Part shown: positions 18,423 to 27,789 of the stretch, one piece after another
How positions within the stretch are numbered: the stretch's first letter is position 1
Layout: every line of letters starts with the position of its first letter
NCBI GenBank assembly: GCA_947446925.1
Contig: CANFHU010000008.1
Coordinates: forward strand, 52,220 to 116,219
DNA: 64,000 bases
Direction: 5' to 3'
From: Flavobacteriia bacterium
Lineage (GTDB): Bacteria; Bacteroidota; Bacteroidia; Flavobacteriales_D; Crocinitomicaceae
Notes under the pieces: generated by a model
Told to the model about the DNA's origin: nothing
What the model saw: the letters and a program-made list of their open reading frames with translations, nothing else
Database searches by the model: none
Position numbers and translations under genes: made by a program

Positions 18423-19553
18423 TTATTTCCAAATTTTACAAGTGATTGCTCTATGGTCTGAATAGACTTCTTGCTGAATTTCAAAATTACCAGAGTGCAG
18501 ATTTTTTGTGTGAAAAATGTAATCAATTCTACCTGCTGGAACTTTTCCAGCGTATGTAACACCTAAACCACTCGAAGCGTTACGAAAAGCATCTGTATAC
18601 AAACCATTAAAAATATTGTAGGTATAGGACATTGGTGTATCATTAAAGTCTCCACAAATAATAATTGGAAATGGTGATTGTTGCATGTGTTCTACTACCA
18701 AACGCGCTTGTTCTGCTCGTTTTGGATATGCAATCCGTAATTTCTCCAATAATAATTGAGCAGTTGATTTTTTTTCTTTGATTTTATGTACTGAATCGCT
18801 AAATACTTGGTATTCATCTTTCTTGAATTTAATCGATTGTAGATGAACGTTATAAATTCTAAAAGTGTCTTTTCCTTTCACAATATCTGCAAAGATACAA
18901 TAGTTATTATCTATGTTTAATGGATCTTCAAAAACAATATCTCCACGAGAAATCATCGGGTATTTAGAAAGCATTGCGATTCCAAAATTTTGCCGTCCTT
19001 CTAATTTGTGGCTATATTTTTCATGGCAGTATGGTGTCTGCAGTAATCCTTTAAGGGTATCTCTTGTGGGAAATTTGGTTGGTCTATCTTGATGGTAAAA
19101 TTCTTGAAAACAGATAATATCCGAATTTTGTTCTTGTAAATATTTAAAAATCAAATTACGGTTAACATATTTTCCTGCATCGCTCCATTCGTATAAATCA
19201 AATAACCGAACGTTATAACTGGTTATTTGTATTGCTGGAATTGTGTCATTTTGTACATATTCCTCAGTACCGAACGGCATGGATACAGTTCTAAAATGCA
19301 GTTTACCTCCAAAAAAAAGTACGAGTGCAATGAGGATTGCCATTCTAGATTTCATGAAAATCCAGTAAACAAGAAATAATAAGGTAAATAATAGTATAAC
19401 TGGATATGCTAAACCAAAAAAAGGAATGATCCATAAATCGGATGGGTGAACAAAAGGGCAGAGGTAGGCTAGTAACATACATCCTAAACAGATGAATGTT
19501 AGAACCTTCATGAATGAAGATAAGCGAATTATATAGGAAATTAGTTTACCCAT
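18423..19553 (-). CDS. membrane-anchored endonuclease/exonuclease/phosphatase family protein
   Basis: A 376-aa protein. Three hydrophobic segments fill residues 10-85, then an EEP domain faces the periplasm or outside. Catalytic motifs are visible in order: ITSYNVRLFDL, DIICFQEFYHQD (metal-binding Glu), YNVHLQSIKF, PIIICGDFNDTP (GDFN), GRIDYIFHT and the C-terminal YSDHRAITCKIW (SDH). Substrate may be a nucleic acid or a phospholipid. It overlaps the rhomboid gene by 8 bases. Confidence 0.85.
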   Translation of the reverse strand: MGKLISYIIRLSSFMKVLTFICLGCMLLAYLCPFVHPSDLWIIPFFGLAYPVILLFTLLFLVYWIFMKSRMAILIALVLFFGGKLHFRTVSMPFGTEEYVQNDTIPAIQITSYNVRLFDLYEWSDAGKYVNRNLIFKYLQEQNSDIICFQEFYHQDRPTKFPTRDTLKGLLQTPYCHEKYSHKLEGRQNFGIAMLSKYPMISRGDIVFEDPLNIDNNYCIFADIVKGKDTFRIYNVHLQSIKFKKDEYQVFSDSVHKIKEKKSTAQLLLEKLRIAYPKRAEQARLVVEHMQQSPFPIIICGDFNDTPMSYTYNIFNGLYTDAFRNASSGLGVTYAGKVPAGRIDYIFHTKNLHSGNFEIQQEVYSDHRAITCKIWK

Positions 19554-20466
19554 TTTTATTACTTTGTTTGAATAAAAATTCTTTTTCTTTGGAAGATAAA
19601 GATTCGTATCCAGACTTTGAAATTTTATCTAAAATTGCATCAATTTTTGCTTGGTTTTCTTTTTTACGTGCTATAAATTCTTCATCCGTTAATGGTCTAC
19701 CACCACGTTCTACTTTAAAATTGTTTTTCTTTCTGAAAAAATCGCGTGAAAAAAGCATAAAAACTTTGTCTGTAAATCTGGTAAATCGCGTAAGTATGTT
19801 GTTGGGTTTATCCATCGTTCTTACGGATATAATTCCAATGATTCCACCTCCAATATGTGCAAAATGTGCTGTTCCATCTGGCATTCCAAGGCTCAATAAG
19901 TCATAGATAAAGTAAATACCTGCTAAAACAATTATTCGTATTGGTAAAATACCAAAAAGCATGATTTTTGTATTTGGTCGATACATTGCTGCTGCAATAA
20001 ATATCGCCATAATGGAACCCGAAGCACCAACTACAATCGATTGAGCATTAGATAAAGCAGGGAATAATTCATGCGCAACAATTTCTAAAATTCCTCCAGC
20101 GATTCCACCAAGTATATAGATGTTTAACAGTTTCTTTCCGCCAAATAATTGTTCATAGAGTTGTCCAGCAAAAAACAAGAAAAGCATGTTGAATAAAAAA
20201 TGCATAAACTCAAAATGCGAGAATATACTCGTTATTAACCCCCAAGGCTTTGTAATTAATCCTAGAAAGTCAGCCTGTAAAGCAAATATATCGTGTAAAA
20301 ATATAGCAGTACTTTGTTGAAATTCTACATTTCCAAGGAGGCGAGTGAAAACATGTAAAAAACCGATTAATATAAATACGATTGCATTTACAAAAAGAAG
20401 TTTGACATGCATTCCACCGAATTGGAATCGGTATTTTAGGTCTTGAAAAATATTTTTATCTTCCAT
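19546..20466 (-). CDS. rhomboid family intramembrane serine protease
   Basis: A 306-aa polytopic protein. The catalytic serine is in IVVGASGSIMAIFIA (GxSG) and the catalytic histidine is in GTAHFAHIGGGIIGI. The HFEFMHFLFNMLFLFFAG segment carries the conserved HxxxN of rhomboids. A cytoplasmic, basic tail of about 75 residues follows the last helix and ends SSKEKEFLFKQSN. It is paired head-to-tail with a second rhomboid gene at zero gap. Confidence 0.9.
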   Translation of the reverse strand: MEDKNIFQDLKYRFQFGGMHVKLLFVNAIVFILIGFLHVFTRLLGNVEFQQSTAIFLHDIFALQADFLGLITKPWGLITSIFSHFEFMHFLFNMLFLFFAGQLYEQLFGGKKLLNIYILGGIAGGILEIVAHELFPALSNAQSIVVGASGSIMAIFIAAAMYRPNTKIMLFGILPIRIIVLAGIYFIYDLLSLGMPDGTAHFAHIGGGIIGIISVRTMDKPNNILTRFTRFTDKVFMLFSRDFFRKKNNFKVERGGRPLTDEEFIARKKENQAKIDAILDKISKSGYESLSSKEKEFLFKQSNKNG

Positions 20467-21246
20467 TTAATAGAAATTTTTTCTGTTTTTATTCCAAACA
20501 AAAACGAGTATAAATCCAGTAATTGCACCACCAACATGTGCAAGATGTGCTACATTGTCACCTGGTGCATGGTAACTACTATATACTTCATACAAGAAAT
20601 AAACAGAGATTAAATATTTTGCTTTGACCGGAATTGGAGGAAATAAAAGCATTAATTCTGTATTTGGGAATAAAAATGCATAAGCAGCCATAATTCCAAA
20701 AATTGCACCTGATGCACCTACCATTGGAGTATAAGAGTTCATAATATAATCCCCTAATTGCTCAACATTTAAAGCTGTATCGTTCGGTAGTTGACTCAAA
20801 TAATTTGTCAATCGTAGATGTAAGTCTGCACTTGAATTACTATCTTTTAAAATGTTATTAATTGTTTCGATATCAATAGAACTTGCTAGGGCATTTTTCA
20901 GTTGATTTATTTCGTAGACACCAATAATATTGTACAATGCAAAAGCGCCTATTGCTGAAGCGATGTAAAAGATAAAAAAACGTTTTGGTCCCCAAATTCG
21001 TTCTAAATGTGATCCGAACATGACTAAGAGTAACATGTTAAATACGATATGCAAAAAATCCGTATTGGAATGCATAAAAAAGTAGGTGATAATTTGGTAT
21101 GGTTTGAAAAGTGGAGAATTAACATAGTGTGCACCTAATAGTGAAATAAGATCAATCCCTTGATTATGAAGTACAAAAGTTGCTAGAAAGAAAAGTCCAT
21201 TCAGGATTAGGATATTTTTGGTTACGGGTGGGATATTTGAAAACAT
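20467..21246 (-). CDS. rhomboid family intramembrane serine protease
   Basis: A 259-aa rhomboid with six predicted helices. It has HIVFNMLLLVMFGSHLER (HxxxN and GxxxE), the catalytic serine in MVGASGAIFGIMAAYAFL, and the catalytic histidine in NVAHLAHVGGAITGFILVF. A loop of about 60 residues between helices 3 and 4 (residues 115-175, rich in Ser/Asn/Leu) is larger than in E. coli GlpG. It lies 1 base from mutL and 0 bases from the next rhomboid, so three to four genes form one operon. Confidence 0.9.
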   Translation of the reverse strand: MFSNIPPVTKNILILNGLFFLATFVLHNQGIDLISLLGAHYVNSPLFKPYQIITYFFMHSNTDFLHIVFNMLLLVMFGSHLERIWGPKRFFIFYIASAIGAFALYNIIGVYEINQLKNALASSIDIETINNILKDSNSSADLHLRLTNYLSQLPNDTALNVEQLGDYIMNSYTPMVGASGAIFGIMAAYAFLFPNTELMLLFPPIPVKAKYLISVYFLYEVYSSYHAPGDNVAHLAHVGGAITGFILVFVWNKNRKNFY

Positions 21247-21247
21247 A

Positions 21248-23080
21248 TTAAAAGTTTTTTAAAATTTCTTCAGTTGTTAGGGTATATAAAATTCGTTTTC
21301 CTTGTGGTGTAAATTGATGTTCGGTACATTGGAAAAGTGTATCAAAAAGATTGTTTGCTGTTTCTTTGTTCCAAGTTACTTTTTTGGTTGCATTTGCAAC
21401 TGCTATTCCTACAGCGATTTCGTGTGCAATTTCAGATTTATCGATTGTTTCCATCGCTAATTTTTCGGAAATTACTTGAACTGTGTAAAGGATGGAGTCA
21501 TCGTTTAATTCGGCAGGTGCCCCCGTTATTTCTAAACCATCTTCATTCAATGTCCAATTATACCCCATTCGTTCAAGGGTAGTTTTATTTTCTTCCCAAA
21601 GTAGTTTAGCGGAAGCATTGCAATCCACTTGCATAGGAAATAATAATTGTTGTGAATTTAATGCTTTAATGACAAAAGTTTGCATTATTTCATCGTAAAG
21701 GATACGTTCTTGTGCTCGGTTCGTATGTACTACTAAAAATCCACTTTTTGTAGGGAAAAGCATTAGATTACCTTTGACGATAAAGTCTTTTTTAACTTCT
21801 TCGACTTCAATGTCAAGTGTAGGAAATTCTTCTTTGTTTTCCTTAATTTCTTCGATGTTGTAAAAGTTATCCCAGTCTTCTGTTTTGTAATTTGAGGCAC
21901 CAAATCCATTGTTTTTAATCGCATTACTCATTCCTGATGAAACCGATTTTGTACTTGGAGCACTGGAAGTCGTGTTGAATGGATTATAATTTGGATTAAT
22001 AGTGATTTTAGGTTCAATAACAGGTCTGTCGATCATGTCGTAAGGGATATCAAATCCCATTTCTTGTTCAAAATCTAAACTTGGTGCGATATTATATTTT
22101 CCAAGTGCTTGTTTGACAGAACTTTTAAGAATGGCATAAATTTCTTTGTCTTCTTCAAACTTAATTTCTGTTTTTGTTGGGTGCACATTGACATCTATGG
22201 AAGATGGATCCACATCAAAAAATAAAAAATAGGAAGCGAAAGTTTTAGGAGCTAACAAATTTTCAAATGCTTGTGTAATCGCATGATTAAAGTAAAAGTC
22301 TTTGAAAAATCGGTTGTTCACAAAGAAATATTGTTCCCCTCGTGTTTTTTTTGCAGCCTCAGGTTTTCCTATAAATCCAGAAATTTTTACAATTCCTGTT
22401 GTTTCATCTACAGGTACTAATTTATCATTAAACGATTTTCCAAAAATATCCACGATTCGTTTGCGTAGATTTCCTTCTGGTAAAATATAGCAAATTGCAT
22501 CGTTATGGTGTAATGTAAAACGTATTTCAGGATGCGCCATAGCAACTCGAATAAATTCCTCCTCAATGTGTTTGAATTCGATTGCATCCGACTTTAGAAA
22601 ATTTCTTCGTGCAGGTACGTTAAAGAATAAGTTTTTAATCGCGAAGGATGATCCTGTTTTACAGGTAGTTTGTGTATGATTAACTAATTTACTTCCTTCT
22701 ATCTCAAGCGCAATTCCAATTTCGTTTTCTGTTTTTCTGGTTTTTAATTCCACATGAGCAATTGCAGCAATGGAGGCAAGTGCTTCGCCACGAAATCCTT
22801 TTGTTTTAAGTGCAAATAAATCATCAATAACGCTTACTTTACTCGTTGCATGACGTTCAAAAGCCATTCGTGCATCTTGTTCTGACATTCCAGAACCGTT
22901 ATCAATTACTTGAATTAAGGTTCTACCAGCATGTTTAATATATACTTCAATCGAAGTTGCTTTCGCGTCTATTGCATTTTCTACCAATTCCTTGATAACA
23001 GAAGCAGGACGTTGAATTACTTCACCTGCAGCAATCTGATTTGCAATGTGATCAGGTAATAATCGAATTATATCACTCAT
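21248..23080 (-). CDS. mutL: DNA mismatch repair protein MutL
   Basis: A 610-aa MutL. The N-terminal GHKL ATPase has IAAGEVIQRPASVIKELVEN, IDNGSGMSEQDARMAFERH, KGFRGEALASIAAI and the GTxVxVxxLFxNxPARRKF equivalent GSSFAIKNLFFNVPARRNFL. A variable linker (about 340-425) precedes a C-terminal dimerisation domain. The usual DQHA(x)2E(x)4E metal site reads VVHTNRAQERILYDE here, so the Asp and His are missing and endonuclease activity is doubtful. It coordinates MutS and downstream nicking and excision. Confidence 0.93.
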   Translation of the reverse strand: MSDIIRLLPDHIANQIAAGEVIQRPASVIKELVENAIDAKATSIEVYIKHAGRTLIQVIDNGSGMSEQDARMAFERHATSKVSVIDDLFALKTKGFRGEALASIAAIAHVELKTRKTENEIGIALEIEGSKLVNHTQTTCKTGSSFAIKNLFFNVPARRNFLKSDAIEFKHIEEEFIRVAMAHPEIRFTLHHNDAICYILPEGNLRKRIVDIFGKSFNDKLVPVDETTGIVKISGFIGKPEAAKKTRGEQYFFVNNRFFKDFYFNHAITQAFENLLAPKTFASYFLFFDVDPSSIDVNVHPTKTEIKFEEDKEIYAILKSSVKQALGKYNIAPSLDFEQEMGFDIPYDMIDRPVIEPKITINPNYNPFNTTSSAPSTKSVSSGMSNAIKNNGFGASNYKTEDWDNFYNIEEIKENKEEFPTLDIEVEEVKKDFIVKGNLMLFPTKSGFLVVHTNRAQERILYDEIMQTFVIKALNSQQLLFPMQVDCNASAKLLWEENKTTLERMGYNWTLNEDGLEITGAPAELNDDSILYTVQVISEKLAMETIDKSEIAHEIAVGIAVANATKKVTWNKETANNLFDTLFQCTEHQFTPQGKRILYTLTTEEILKNF

Positions 23081-23086
23081 TGGATT

Positions 23087-24430
23087 TTAATAACCTTTTA
23101 ATGCAAGCATAAATCGTAAACATTCCGTGTAAGAATATTTATTCTTTTTGAATTTTAATTTACCCTTGATTTTAATTTTAGTTCCTTTTTGTTCTATTTG
23201 AATCGACGTATTTTCGATGGATTTAAAAAAATCTTGACTAGAAGTGAATGCAGGGAATATCATTTCCACAAAAGTAGATATACTTTCGGAGCCACTAATT
23301 TTTAACAAGTCTTCCATATCTCCTTCGATATTCAATAAGTATGGATTTTTTCGTTTTATCAGATTAGAAGCATTTACACCAATGAAATAGGAGGTAGGGG
23401 ATAGTGAGTCTATTGTGTAAGATTGATTACCAATTACTAAGCCTTTTTTATTTGTTTTAATTCCCCATTTATCAAAGTTTTCTGTGTATTGGATGTGTTT
23501 ATTCAAATGAAAAGGTTTTTCGAATTCGATTAACATATCTGTCATTGGCTGTACATAGAATCCAAGGTTGTGTGTTCCGCCTTCTTGAATGTTTAATCCT
23601 TGGTAATTCCAAGAAATTGCTTTGATTTTTGGAAATTGTTCTTTATTTAAAATTGGAAAAACTTGTTCAAAAGCAGCAAGATAATTATCCGGAATCATCG
23701 CACATGAAACATGTAATCCGCTTGGTTTTAAACAGTAGGTAGTATTGTTAGGGATGCCTTTTTTTGCTTGTAGTGTAGATTCAAAAGTAAATGCATTGTT
23801 CTCTTCTGAGATGATTATTGATCCTTTGCCGAATGTGGTATTATTTGCTTTAATTTCTACTAAAGCATTTTCAGAAGTAGCATTCAAGAATGGATTTGTT
23901 GTTTTTTTATGGAGGATAGCATTTGCAATTTTTTGTAAATCAGTATCAGTAAGTATTTCATTTGGGGATAAATACGAAATTAATACTCCTACGTTATCAT
24001 TTTCAGAGATTGCAACAACTGTATTCGTGATTTTTGGTGCGTTTTCTTTAAAATCTTTTGGTGATTTTAGATTCACTAATACCCCAATTATTTTTCCATT
24101 TTTAATTGGTTTTACAAATACCCCAATTTCAGAAAGGAAATCAATTCCAATTTTTTTCACACTTCCATCTTTCGATTCTTGTGTGATGTAATTTATTAAT
24201 TTATCTAAAACTACTTGGTCTTTGGAAGTAAACAGTACATCGTTCGCTACATTTTTTACCAGTTTTTTACCGTCGATGCGCATCGTGATTTCAGCATCGC
24301 TTGGAAAATAGGCTAAATTTGTGTTTATAGAACTTTTTAGAAATAAAGAAGATACATAAAATAACCCCCAAATAAAAAGGAGAGAAATAAGAATCGCTAA
24401 AAGTCCTTTAAAGCGTGATTGTGTTTGCAT
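23087..24430 (-). CDS. hypothetical membrane-anchored protein
   Basis: A 447-aa protein that I do not recognise. One hydrophobic segment (residues 10-31, LLAILISLLFIWGLFYVSSLFL) anchors it with most of the chain outside the cytoplasm. The ectodomain starts YFPSDAEITMRIDGKKLVKNV and has alternating beta-like segments without cysteine pairs apart from a few single cysteines. It starts divergently from the acyltransferase gene and ends 6 bases before mutL, so it may be the first gene of the mutL-rhomboid operon. Confidence 0.55.
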   Translation of the reverse strand: MQTQSRFKGLLAILISLLFIWGLFYVSSLFLKSSINTNLAYFPSDAEITMRIDGKKLVKNVANDVLFTSKDQVVLDKLINYITQESKDGSVKKIGIDFLSEIGVFVKPIKNGKIIGVLVNLKSPKDFKENAPKITNTVVAISENDNVGVLISYLSPNEILTDTDLQKIANAILHKKTTNPFLNATSENALVEIKANNTTFGKGSIIISEENNAFTFESTLQAKKGIPNNTTYCLKPSGLHVSCAMIPDNYLAAFEQVFPILNKEQFPKIKAISWNYQGLNIQEGGTHNLGFYVQPMTDMLIEFEKPFHLNKHIQYTENFDKWGIKTNKKGLVIGNQSYTIDSLSPTSYFIGVNASNLIKRKNPYLLNIEGDMEDLLKISGSESISTFVEMIFPAFTSSQDFFKSIENTSIQIEQKGTKIKIKGKLKFKKNKYSYTECLRFMLALKGY

Positions 24431-24433
24431 ACG

Positions 24434-24441
24434 TAAAGATA
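24434..24441 (-). promoter_or_regulatory. back-to-back -7-like element (TATCTTTA) on the minus strand
   Basis: Minus strand TATCTTTA is one base off TAnnTTTG and forms a perfect palindrome with the plus-strand TATCTTT (AAAGATA-G-TATCTTT). If it is used, transcription of the 447-aa gene would begin almost at its ATG, giving a leaderless message. Confidence 0.3.
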
Positions 24442-24442
24442 G

Positions 24443-24450
24443 TATCTTTG
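24443..24450 (+). promoter_or_regulatory. -7 promoter element TATCTTTG
   Basis: Full match to TAnnTTTG, 19 nt upstream of the acyltransferase ATG. A TTG at 24419-24421 lies 21 nt upstream and may serve as -33 element. Confidence 0.5.
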
Positions 24451-24469
24451 CAAATAATTATAGAGAAAT

Positions 24470-25012
24470 ATGGGAAAATTTTTGTTTTTTATCGCACGTT
24501 TACTTGGCTGGAAAATTGATGCGAATGCACCAGATGGAATTAAAAAAGCAGTAATTGTGGTTGGACCTCACACTTCCAATTGGGATTTTATCATAGGTAA
24601 AATTGCGTTTATGCAATATGGTATACAAGGACGATTTTTAATCAAAAAAGAATTGTTTTTCTTTCCCTTTGGTTATTTTTTAAAGAAATTAGGTGGTATA
24701 CCTGTGGATCGCAAGAAAAACAATCGTTTTACGGAGCAGGCAGTGGAATTTTTTGATGCAAACGATACGATGTTTATGGTTTTTACACCAGAAGGTACAC
24801 GTAAATACAACCCAAATTGGAAAAAAGGATTTTATTATATTGCACAAAAAGCGAATGTACCGATATACATAGCTTACATAGATTTCGCTACTAAAACTGG
24901 TGGATTTCATTCTCTTTTTCAACCTACCGGGGATGTGGATGCAGATATCAAAGAAATTAAATCGATTTTAGGTCAATACAAAGGTAAATTTCCAGAAAAC
25001 GGAATTTATTAA
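24470..25012 (+). CDS. 1-acyl-glycerol-3-phosphate acyltransferase (PlsC-like)
   Basis: A 180-aa PlsC-family protein, short for the family. It has KAVIVVGPHTSNWDFIIGK, in which HTSNWD is the catalytic H(x4)D motif, then GRFLIKKELFFFPFGYFLKKLGGIPVDR (substrate-binding block) and FTPEGTRKYNPNWKKGFYYIA (EGTR motif). No membrane helix besides the N-terminal hydrophobic stretch. It converges on the vWA gene with a 4-base overlap. Confidence 0.85.
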   Translation: MGKFLFFIARLLGWKIDANAPDGIKKAVIVVGPHTSNWDFIIGKIAFMQYGIQGRFLIKKELFFFPFGYFLKKLGGIPVDRKKNNRFTEQAVEFFDANDTMFMVFTPEGTRKYNPNWKKGFYYIAQKANVPIYIAYIDFATKTGGFHSLFQPTGDVDADIKEIKSILGQYKGKFPENGIY

Positions 25013-27090
25013 TATCCGCCAAACCATTTTTTAAGAAACCATTCCGTTCCGAGTAATCCTAAAATTACACACAGAATCCAAACATAATCCAATAAATTAT
25101 GCGTGGTTTTTTGTTCATAAGAAACGGATGCTATATCCTCGCGTGCTTCAATCGTTGGAATTAATGCTTCAGCATTTTTTAAACGGAAAAATTTCCCATT
25201 TGAATTAGCGGCAATTTGACGTAGTAATAAGTGATTTGCTTTGGTGTCTAATTGTTCTATTAATTGATTTTCAACAATAAAAGTCCCTTGCTTTTGGTGT
25301 TTTTTACCATTAAATACTGTAGAAGCCTTCCATGGATAAGAACCTGCTTTAAGCATTCCTAATGGTAATGTGTAGAAATTCGAGGTCACTCCAAATTGGT
25401 AATTCGATTTCTTTTTATTTTCATTGGTTAGCTCTAATTGAATACTTGGCGAGGTTATTAATTCCATGGATGGATTATAGAATTCGGCTTTAATACGAAC
25501 TTCTTCTTTCGTAGAAAACTTTTTTGGTAACGTAATGTGAAGTGCAGATTTATTTTGTTTCACCAATAAGTAGGCAAATGCTTTTTGAAATAATTGATCG
25601 ACTACTTTCGTGTCTTTGCTTTTTGAATATTCGTAAAATTTCCATTTCCAGATACCTTCACCATAGAATACACCAAAATTTCCTTCTGTTCTTTTTCCGA
25701 AAAATAAAAGGGGTTCCTTTTTTACAATAGTCCCAAGTTTTTGGTAAAGAAGTACATCTATATCTTTGGTGAAATTCAAATCGCCATATTTAACATACAC
25801 TGGAGGAAAGAAACCAATTTCACGTGTTATATCCGTAGGCATTTCAAAAACATGTACATTTTGTGCAACGGATGCTTGCACTTCTTCTGTTTGTTTGTTG
25901 GAGTTAGAATTGAAACCTAAATTTAATTGATTCAATATATTAGTAGGCGTATTGGGACCTATAAAAAAGAAAATAGGTTTTTTTAATGATTTTAATTTTT
26001 CGAAGGTGTTCAACGAAAAGTCTACGCCAGGTTCATGCCAAATGATTAAGTCCGCACTTGCATATTCGTCTTTCCATTGCGTAGAATTTGCAATTTGAAC
26101 TTGTATATTTTCATCTTTTTCAAGTGTAGTTTTGAGTGCTGTAACATCGGGATGTGGAGCGCCAGCTATAAAAAGTACTTTGTTTCGATTATCGATGATT
26201 TCGATATAAAAGGACGATACATTGTTTTTGTAGGTATATTCTTTATCTAGTGCCGATACCTGAATCGTATACTGTTGAAATCCAATTTTGTTTGCATCCA
26301 CCTCAAAAGTTAGGTGTTTATGATCTATTGCTTTTCCACTATAAGTAACTTTTTTGGATGCGATTACTTTTCCTTTGTGTAACAAACTTACAGTGCTCGA
26401 TTGATTTTGTAATTTAACTGCTTCTACGTCTATTTCTACAGGAAATTTCGCATGAAGAAAAGCGAAATCATTACTAGATACATTTTGAATCGCTTGGTCT
26501 TTTTTGGGTAGTGTATCACCAACGCCAATGGTAAAAATTGGTGCTAAAGGGATGTTTTTTGCAGCGTAGATTGGATTTACCCCTTGGTTATAATTTCCAT
26601 CTGAAATAAATACTACAGCACCTATATTTCTGTTGTAGTATTGATTTGCAATTGCTTCAAAACCAAGTTGTAAATTGCTTTGATTTTCCGTAAATAATTC
26701 ACTGTTTTGTTTTCCGAATTTCTCACCTACCGTTAAGGTGTTTATTGCATATTTATCTGAAAATTTAGTGTTGATTTTTTCTGTTAAATTTTCTATATCC
26801 TTCTTAATTGTTGCGCTATCCTTGTAATTTTTCATCGACGAACTTGTGTCGATTAAGGTTAATAAAATTGGTTTTTCTTCTTGGTAGGAAATTGTTTCTA
26901 ATAGTATTTCTAAAAGAAGTAATAAAATCAAAAGTAAGGAGGTAAATCGCAAACTAATGAGTGCATTTTTAACCCATTTTGGTGTAGCTGTTAACCATTC
27001 AACTTTACGATAGAAGAAAATAGTTATCAAGAAACTGATTAACACGAAAGGGATGAGCCACCAAAAACTATATTCTGAAAAAAGATGCAT
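25009..27090 (-). CDS. membrane protein with von Willebrand A-like domain
   Basis: A 693-aa protein. Two N-terminal helices (residues 8-27 and 43-68) precede a vWA-like region with a MIDAS motif, LTLIDTSSSMKNYKDS, and AVVFISDGNYNQGVNP. The middle has beta-rich segments and a glutamine-amidotransferase-like stretch, ADLIIWHEPG. A last helix lies at about 670-688 (LLDYVWILCVILGLLGTEWFL). The layout (TM-TM-vWA-ectodomain-TM) is typical of large Bacteroidota proteins related to BatA/DUF4159-type families. Function unknown; metal-dependent protein binding is likely. Confidence 0.65.
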   Translation of the reverse strand: MHLFSEYSFWWLIPFVLISFLITIFFYRKVEWLTATPKWVKNALISLRFTSLLLILLLLLEILLETISYQEEKPILLTLIDTSSSMKNYKDSATIKKDIENLTEKINTKFSDKYAINTLTVGEKFGKQNSELFTENQSNLQLGFEAIANQYYNRNIGAVVFISDGNYNQGVNPIYAAKNIPLAPIFTIGVGDTLPKKDQAIQNVSSNDFAFLHAKFPVEIDVEAVKLQNQSSTVSLLHKGKVIASKKVTYSGKAIDHKHLTFEVDANKIGFQQYTIQVSALDKEYTYKNNVSSFYIEIIDNRNKVLFIAGAPHPDVTALKTTLEKDENIQVQIANSTQWKDEYASADLIIWHEPGVDFSLNTFEKLKSLKKPIFFFIGPNTPTNILNQLNLGFNSNSNKQTEEVQASVAQNVHVFEMPTDITREIGFFPPVYVKYGDLNFTKDIDVLLYQKLGTIVKKEPLLFFGKRTEGNFGVFYGEGIWKWKFYEYSKSKDTKVVDQLFQKAFAYLLVKQNKSALHITLPKKFSTKEEVRIKAEFYNPSMELITSPSIQLELTNENKKKSNYQFGVTSNFYTLPLGMLKAGSYPWKASTVFNGKKHQKQGTFIVENQLIEQLDTKANHLLLRQIAANSNGKFFRLKNAEALIPTIEAREDIASVSYEQKTTHNLLDYVWILCVILGLLGTEWFLKKWFGGY

Positions 27091-27228
27091 GAATACGAAT
27101 TTATGAAAAAATATGAGTTTATGTTGGAAAATAGTTGTTAAACGTCCTTTTTGTCCGATGGTTGCCTACAACTCTATACTTTTTTTGAAATTGTTGCGTT
27201 ATTTCCTAATAACCTTAAATTCTTCGCT

Positions 27229-27789
27229 ATGCATACTTTGATTTTATCACCTGCAAACTTACATGTGGAATACCAATGGGTTTTAGAGGCTCAATCAAAT
27301 CCGAAAAAATTTGAACCGATTTATCGAAAATATTACACGAAAATTTTCACCTATATTGATCGTAGAATTCAGAATAAAGATTTAGCTTCAGATATTACAT
27401 CACAAGTTTTTATCCAAGCGATTCAACGCATTCACAGTTATGAAGATAAAGGATATTCTTTTGGTTCTTGGTTATTTAGAATTGCACATAATGCTTTGTG
27501 TCAAGAATTTAGGGATTTAAAAAGAAGTAAGGTTGTTGATTTGGAAATCAATCAATTGCTTATGGTAGATGGTTTGGATGAAAGTGCTGATAAAGAAGAA
27601 CGTCTACAAACATTAGCATTGGCTTTAAAGAAAATGAAAAGGAAACACTTGGAAATAATCGAATTACGTTATTTTGAGAATCTCACATTTAGAGAAATCG
27701 GATTACAATTAGGTATTTCTGAGAATACAGCAAAAGTTCGCTGTTTTAGAGCATTGGATAAATTAAAAGAAGTTTATAAAATGATGTGA
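27229..27789 (+). CDS. ECF-type RNA polymerase sigma factor
   Basis: A 186-aa sigma70-family protein. Region 2: IYRKYYTKIFTYIDRRIQNKDLASDITSQVFIQAIQRI. Region 4: LEIIELRYFENLTFREIGLQLGISENTAKVRCFRALDKL, a helix-turn-helix binding the -33/-35 element. The ORF track begins at a TTG (27151). I chose the ATG at 27229 because the family domain starts soon after it and the extra 26 residues look random. No anti-sigma factor is adjacent. The next gene starts inside its stop codon, so the two are coupled. Confidence 0.85.
   Translation: MHTLILSPANLHVEYQWVLEAQSNPKKFEPIYRKYYTKIFTYIDRRIQNKDLASDITSQVFIQAIQRIHSYEDKGYSFGSWLFRIAHNALCQEFRDLKRSKVVDLEINQLLMVDGLDESADKEERLQTLALALKKMKRKHLEIIELRYFENLTFREIGLQLGISENTAKVRCFRALDKLKEVYKMM

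Noticed and set aside
23745-24191. 148-aa plus-strand ORF
   Set aside because: Antisense to the 447-aa gene, no domain, no promoter.
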